Shown: positions 7,710 to 10,645 of the stretch, in pieces
How the letters are laid out: each line of letters opens with the position of its first letter
Position numbering within the stretch: position 1 is the first letter of the stretch
Origin: Methanocalculus sp.
Lineage (GTDB): Archaea > Halobacteriota > Methanomicrobia > Methanomicrobiales > Methanocorpusculaceae
Assembly: GCF_029762515.1 (NCBI RefSeq)
Contig: NZ_JARVGN010000027.1
Span: 1 to 10,645 of the forward strand
DNA length: 10,645 bases
Direction of reading: 5' to 3'
Notes under the pieces: model-generated
Seen by the model: only the letters and a program-made list of their open reading frames with translations
Told to the model about the DNA's origin: nothing
Databases searched by the model: none
Position numbers and translations under genes: made by a program

Positions 7710-7904
7710 ATGATGATGGCATCTGAATGTATGATACCGAGTGAGATGGATCTCGCTTTTAAGCTTGAAGGAGAGGGGATTCTCCCCTCTCAGAGTGTTC
7801 GGGAGCGGATTGTTCTCTCAACGGCATGCTGCACTATTCCTGTGCAGCGGATGCTCCTGATGCAGGAGATGCTCGTCGAGTTAACTGATGAGATAAGGGA
7901 ATAA
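7710..7904 (+). CDS. Small hypothetical protein at the end of the hdr-fwd operon
   Basis: I do not recognise this 64-residue product. It begins with three consecutive in-frame ATG codons (7710, 7713, 7716) after a GGTGG/GGAG-rich stretch at 7696-7708. GGAG at 7705-7708 sits seven bases before the third ATG, which may be the real start. The protein is Met-rich, has no signal peptide or membrane helix, and contains one adjacent Cys pair (STACC) before a probable amphipathic helix (PVQRMLLMQEMLVELTDEI). It lies 12 nt after fwdA on the same strand, so it would be co-transcribed and could be an accessory peptide. Against coding: it is short and full of inverted repeats (see 7740-7913), so the region may instead be structured RNA. 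The good ribosome-binding site and short gap favour a real gene. Confidence 0.55.
   Translation: MMMASECMIPSEMDLAFKLEGEGILPSQSVRERIVLSTACCTIPVQRMLLMQEMLVELTDEIRE
7740..7757 (+). repeat. Hairpin A followed by a short T run
   Basis: AGTGAGA (7740-7746), loop TGGA, and TCTCGCT (7751-7757) can pair over seven positions with one G-U wobble. The last base of the stem begins a TTTT run (7757-7760). It lies 43 bases after the fwdA stop and resembles a weak intrinsic terminator or attenuator. It also falls inside the 64-codon ORF. Confidence 0.4.
7771..7791 (+). repeat. Hairpin B, perfect 9-bp inverted repeat with 3-base loop
   Basis: GAGAGGGGA (7771-7779) and TCCCCTCTC (7783-7791) are exact reverse complements separated by TTC. 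This is the strongest stem in the cluster and is rich in G-C pairs. No T run follows, so it is not a typical terminator. It could be a structural, processing or protein-binding element in the transcript, or a by-product of the codons for EGEGILPSQ. Confidence 0.6.
7824..7854 (+). repeat. Hairpin C, 11-bp stem with a 2-base bulge
   Basis: GCATGCTGCAC (7824-7834) pairs with GTGCAGC (7842-7848) and, past a GG bulge at 7849-7850, with ATGC (7851-7854). The loop is TATTCCT. All eleven pairs are Watson-Crick. Confidence 0.55.
7854..7868 (+). repeat. Hairpin D, 6-bp stem with 3-base loop
   Basis: CTCCTG (7854-7859) and CAGGAG (7863-7868) are exact reverse complements around ATG. It abuts hairpin C, sharing base 7854, so the two would compete for one pair or stack end to end. 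Confidence 0.4.
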
Positions 7905-7913
7905 TCTCGTTAA
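7881..7913 (+). repeat. Hairpin E, two-part stem spanning the small ORF stop codon
   Basis: TTAAC (7881-7885) pairs with GTTAA (7909-7913), and GAGAT (7890-7894) pairs with ATCTC (7904-7908). There is a TGAT bulge on the 5' side and a nine-base loop. The stop codon of the small ORF lies in the loop and first stem pair. It sits just before the convergent gene end. Confidence 0.35.
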
Positions 7914-7918
7914 AAAAA
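7912..7918 (-). terminator. Oligo-T run ending the minus-strand receptor gene
   Basis: Seven A residues on the plus strand read as TTTTTTT on the minus strand, starting 11 bases after the receptor stop codon. Archaeal RNA polymerase commonly terminates at such T tracts. The placement suits the receptor transcript; there is no comparable T run for the plus-strand operon. Confidence 0.55.
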
Positions 7919-7927
7919 GGTGGTGGT

Positions 7928-7945
7928 ATTCAGGCTACCCTGAAT
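7928..7945. repeat. Inverted repeat over the receptor stop codon
   Basis: ATTCAGG (7928-7934) and CCTGAAT (7939-7945) are exact reverse complements around CTAC. The receptor TGA (complement of 7930-7932) is inside the stem. Read on the plus strand it is followed by TT, and on the minus strand by the T7 run at 7918-7912. It could help terminate transcription in either direction between these convergent genes. Confidence 0.45.
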
Positions 7946-9843
7946 TTCCGATTTGCTTCAAGGGTCTCCTGGGAGATCTCGGTGACCCGTGTCACCATAC
8001 TGGCGACCTCATCGATACTTGCCGATACCTCTTCGGTACCGGCTGCAGTATCTCCTGCCTCGTGTGCTGTCCTCTCCATCAGGGCGGCAACTTCGTGGAT
8101 GCTTGCGGTGATCTCCTCAACAGTGGCTGCCTGCTCTTCAGTTGCACTTGCAACCTCTTCGATGCTTCGTGAGATCTTTCCGACCGAGTCGACGATCTCA
8201 TTGAAAGCAAGAATCGTCTGCTGCATCTGATCTGATCCATCCCTGACGACAGTATTTGCAGTTTTCATCGCAGACGAAGCTTTTTCAGCCCCGGCCCTGA
8301 GATTGCCGATCATCTCGGTGATATGCTCGGCAGAGGATCGTGATTCTGTTGCAAGGGCTTTGACTTCAGCTGCAACAACCGCAAAGCCGCGCCCTGCATC
8401 TCCGGCACGGGCGGCCTCGATTGCTGCATTGAGCGCGAGCAGATTTGTCTGGTTTGCCAGATCCGAGATGACGCCGACGATCTTTCCGATCTCGACCATC
8501 TGGGTGTTGATATCCCTGATGATCCCATCGATCTCGGCGGTTGCGGTGGTGATCTCGGCCATGCCTGCATCTGCCCGCCTGGCAACCTTTGTTCCTTCCT
8601 GAGACTGCTCATCAGCGTTTCGTGAGAGTCCGGCAACAGATTCTGCACTTGCGGTAACCTCCTGGACGGCAGCAGAGAGATCTTCCATCGCCTGAAGAAC
8701 CTGCTGGGCTGAATGGGTTGCCTTCTCGATATGGCCGCTTACGTTCCCGGTGCTACGGGCGATCTGCTGGGTGCCGGTGGAGACTTCGTCGATGCTCGTC
8801 TCGGCTTCGTTTGCTGCTTCCACCATCGCCTCCATCAGCCGGTTTGATCCTGCAATGAGGTGTGAGACATCTGCTGAGACTTTGTTTAAGGCAGTCTTCA
8901 CGGCAATGAGATCCCCGCGAACATTGAGCTTATCATCGATATGGGCGGTGAAGTCGCCGTCAGCAAATGCGCTGGCGACACGGGTGATCTCCTTGACAGT
9001 ATTATTTAAGACCTTCCCCATCCTGTCAAGGGATTTCCTGAACTCTTCCCACTCACCTTTCATCTGGATATTTGTATCGAATGTCGCAGAGAAGTCTGCC
9101 TGAGCGAATGCCCCGCAGACACGCATTGCTTCGTGAACTGGTTTTGTGACCGCATCGAGCATGCCGTTTATTCCAAGCATGCATTCTTTAAACTCTCCCT
9201 CATGCCGCTCCGGGTCTGCGCGGATCTCAAAGTTACCCTCGGTCAGACCATGCATCATCATCTTTGCATCTCCCATCAGGTGATCAAGCGACTCCTTCAG
9301 GGTGGCAAGGCTTTTATCGAGTTTGGAGATTAAAGAGGCAAAATTTTTTGTATCTTCGTCAAAATGAGCGGATTGAAGATTGAATGAGGTGTCCCCCCTT
9401 GCGGCTTTTTTGAGGTTTGCGACTAACCGGGTGACTTCTGTAACCACAAAGGTATCCTGTTTCATCTTCCGGTTGATCTCAAGCGTCATATCGCGTGCAC
9501 TGCATCGGGTTCCAAGTTGCCTGCCATCTTTATCCTTCGCAATCGTGCAGAGAAGCGATACCCAGTGTTCGCTTCCGTTCTTATGCTTGATCCTGAACTT
9601 TACTTCCTTCTCCTCTCGTTCCCGGACTGCAAGGGCAGCTTTCACGGAATCAAAATCCTCGGATTTGATGATCCTGCGGAAAAGATCCTTTTCTTTTCGA
9701 AAATCTTCAGGGGAATAACCAGTGATCCGCTGGCAGGAAGGCGATACATATAAAAAGGTCCCGTCTGGTCCCAGCAGGAATTCCCAATCCTGGGTTGCTT
9801 CAAGGACCTGACGAAAAATATCGTTTGGGTCTGGTATTGTCAT
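7930..9843 (-). CDS. Soluble methyl-accepting chemotaxis protein with PAS and HAMP-like units
   Basis: The 637-residue product is a chemoreceptor that would control the CheA/CheW kinase complex, and so archaellum-driven movement, in response to a signal sensed in the cytoplasm. Residues about 5-125 form a PAS domain (LLGPDGTFLYVSPSCQRITGYSPED is split across its core). Residues about 140-335 contain up to four HAMP-like units recognisable by recurring turns such as LTEGNFEI, FAQADFSA and FADGDFTA. Residues about 340-637 are the long coiled-coil signalling hairpin, with the conserved tip from QTNLLALNAAIEAARAG to RGFAVVA near 465-491. There is no transmembrane segment or signal peptide, and no C-terminal CheR-tethering pentapeptide (it ends KFRVA). 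GGAG (complement of 9851-9854) lies seven bases before the ATG. The ligand is unknown; PAS could bind a small molecule, flavin or haem, and none can be chosen from sequence. Confidence 0.95.
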   Translation of the reverse strand: MTIPDPNDIFRQVLEATQDWEFLLGPDGTFLYVSPSCQRITGYSPEDFRKEKDLFRRIIKSEDFDSVKAALAVREREEKEVKFRIKHKNGSEHWVSLLCTIAKDKDGRQLGTRCSARDMTLEINRKMKQDTFVVTEVTRLVANLKKAARGDTSFNLQSAHFDEDTKNFASLISKLDKSLATLKESLDHLMGDAKMMMHGLTEGNFEIRADPERHEGEFKECMLGINGMLDAVTKPVHEAMRVCGAFAQADFSATFDTNIQMKGEWEEFRKSLDRMGKVLNNTVKEITRVASAFADGDFTAHIDDKLNVRGDLIAVKTALNKVSADVSHLIAGSNRLMEAMVEAANEAETSIDEVSTGTQQIARSTGNVSGHIEKATHSAQQVLQAMEDLSAAVQEVTASAESVAGLSRNADEQSQEGTKVARRADAGMAEITTATAEIDGIIRDINTQMVEIGKIVGVISDLANQTNLLALNAAIEAARAGDAGRGFAVVAAEVKALATESRSSAEHITEMIGNLRAGAEKASSAMKTANTVVRDGSDQMQQTILAFNEIVDSVGKISRSIEEVASATEEQAATVEEITASIHEVAALMERTAHEAGDTAAGTEEVSASIDEVASMVTRVTEISQETLEANRKFRVA

Positions 9844-10074
9844 GTGTTCTCTCCAACTCCTCTGCTATTCTCAAGTAATGATGGTTCAATTATTTCGAAT
9901 AGCCTAAGCACTTGCTAATAACTGTGGTTTTTTATCTGAGATGCAATAAATGTATCTTTCTCTCTCCAGAAAGAAACCTTAGAAAAAATAGATTCTCTTG
10001 TTCATTGGGTAGAGAGTGTCCTCTCCTCCCGATTCTCAACAAGGATTAAGTATCTGATAGTAGAAGGGTTCTGT
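9844..10074. promoter_or_regulatory. Divergent intergenic region with the promoters of two flanking genes
   Basis: These 231 bases separate two divergently transcribed genes and must hold both promoters. The sequence is clearly more AT-rich than the coding parts. For the minus-strand receptor a weak TATA-like stretch, ATTTATT, is the complement of about 9946-9952. For the plus-strand lipoprotein a possible A-rich BRE/TATA stretch, AGAAAAAATAG, lies around 9981-9991, and a second weak candidate around 10047-10054 would give a very short leader. GAAGGG at 10063-10068 may be the lipoprotein ribosome-binding site. None of these boxes is a strong consensus match. No open frame of note is visible here. 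Confidence 0.45.
9955..9974. repeat. 7-bp inverted repeat in the divergent promoter region
   Basis: TCTTTCT (9955-9961) and AGAAAGA (9968-9974) are exact reverse complements separated by CTCTCC. The repeat lies between the candidate promoter boxes of the two divergent genes, a sensible place for an operator. A smaller repeat, GAGAG-TGTC-CTCTC, lies at 10012-10025. Chance is a real alternative in such a pyrimidine-rich tract. Confidence 0.35.
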
Positions 10075-10605
10075 ATGTTCCGTCTTTCTCTGTGGTGTAC
10101 TCTTCTCTTAATCGCTATTCTCTGTACTGCAGGGTGTATCCAGTCTGAATCACCTGTTTCCCAGCCATTGCCCGCTCCGGTTGTAACCCCTCAAACGGAA
10201 CCGGTGCATCCGGCACCCTCCCCAGTCATTCCAGAGCCATATATCGTCAAAGGAAAGGATATCTACGGGATGACTGCTGCTCTCACTTCCCAGGAGCAGG
10301 GGACGAATCTCCTTGTCACAGTGACACTTGACAAGACCAATACCATGGGCGTCACAACAGGTCCGGGCATTGAGATGTACGTGACACTCTTTGCGTACAA
10401 CCTGATGGATCTTCCTGAAGGATACCTCCCACAGACACAGGCAGAGGTGAGGGAATCCGGTATTCCGTATAAAGTCCGGAAAGCAACGATGTATCCGATG
10501 AATGTTAAAAAGGTCACAACAGAACTGCCGGTTGAATCATCCCAGGGACGCCTGGATCTGAAATATCCATACAATTATGGAGCAATCATAGAGAAAATAT
10601 ATTGA
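10075..10605 (+). CDS. Predicted lipoprotein of unknown function
   Basis: The 176-residue product has a short basic start (MFR), a hydrophobic stretch at about residues 4-19, and a lipobox-like TAGC with Cys at 21, so it is probably exported and lipid-anchored on the outer face of the membrane. Residues about 25-55 are rich in Pro, Val and Ser, a typical flexible spacer. The rest (about 56-176) has alternating hydrophobic strands such as NLLVTVTLDK and IEMYVTLFAYN and looks like a single beta-rich extracellular domain. There is one Trp and no Cys after residue 21. I do not recognise the family. The -3 lipobox residue is Thr, not the usual Leu, so plain secretion is possible. The gene stands alone, divergent from the receptor; no partner is visible before the window ends. 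Confidence 0.8.
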   Translation: MFRLSLWCTLLLIAILCTAGCIQSESPVSQPLPAPVVTPQTEPVHPAPSPVIPEPYIVKGKDIYGMTAALTSQEQGTNLLVTVTLDKTNTMGVTTGPGIEMYVTLFAYNLMDLPEGYLPQTQAEVRESGIPYKVRKATMYPMNVKKVTTELPVESSQGRLDLKYPYNYGAIIEKIY

Positions 10606-10645
10606 TTTTGGTATGAACAAAACAATCAAATATGTTCAGGACTAG

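Noticed and set aside
10613..10645. Ten-codon open frame from ATG 10613 to TAG at the window end
   Set aside because: It is too short, has no clear ribosome-binding site, and is expected by chance in AT-rich sequence.
1..10645. CRISPR arrays, tRNA or rRNA genes, insertion sequences, attachment sites
   Set aside because: I looked for regularly spaced repeats, clover-leaf patterns, transposase frames and terminal repeats and saw none.

Overview
The window comes from a hydrogenotrophic methanogenic archaeon. The genes of the last step of CO2 methanogenesis (cytosolic heterodisulfide reductase hdrC-hdrB-hdrA plus mvhD) sit directly beside genes of the first step (formylmethanofuran dehydrogenase fwdD-fwdB-fwdA), on one strand. 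GGTG/GGAGG ribosome-binding sites, and a soluble HdrABC-MvhD set in place of membrane HdrDE, fit a euryarchaeal methanogen. I infer the order Methanomicrobiales from this linkage and from the chemotaxis receptor next door; the species cannot be named from the sequence alone.

Layout. Positions 1-279 hold the 3' end of a 4Fe-4S polyferredoxin gene, probably fwdF, cut by the left edge. From 290 to 7697 there is a tight plus-strand operon: hdrC (290-871), hdrB (871-1788), hdrA (1797-3818), mvhD (3819-4241), fwdD (4257-4658), fwdB (4668-5981) and fwdA (5988-7697). Gaps run from a 1-nt overlap to 15 nt, and most genes have a clear ribosome-binding site. A 64-codon ORF of unknown function follows (7710-7904). 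The stretch 7740-7913 also contains five consecutive inverted repeats, so the operon tail may carry a structured RNA as well as, or instead of, a small protein. Converging on it is a minus-strand gene for a soluble chemotaxis receptor (7930-9843) with an N-terminal PAS domain, several HAMP-like units, a signalling hairpin and no membrane segment. A 231-bp AT-richer divergent intergenic region (9844-10074) separates it from a plus-strand gene for a predicted lipoprotein of unknown function (10075-10605). The last 40 bases contain nothing I can support.

How the genes work together. HdrABC with MvhD performs flavin-based electron bifurcation: it reduces the CoM-S-S-CoB heterodisulfide and, in parallel, a low-potential ferredoxin. 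FwdABD with the polyferredoxin uses low-potential electrons to reduce CO2 to formylmethanofuran. The gene order fits known Hdr-Fwd supercomplexes in which the polyferredoxin wires the two ends of the pathway together. The hydrogenase (mvhAG) or formate dehydrogenase (fdhAB) partner and fwdC are not in the window. The most unusual signal is the operon tail (small ORF plus hairpin cluster); the rest of the operon is a well-understood core system.
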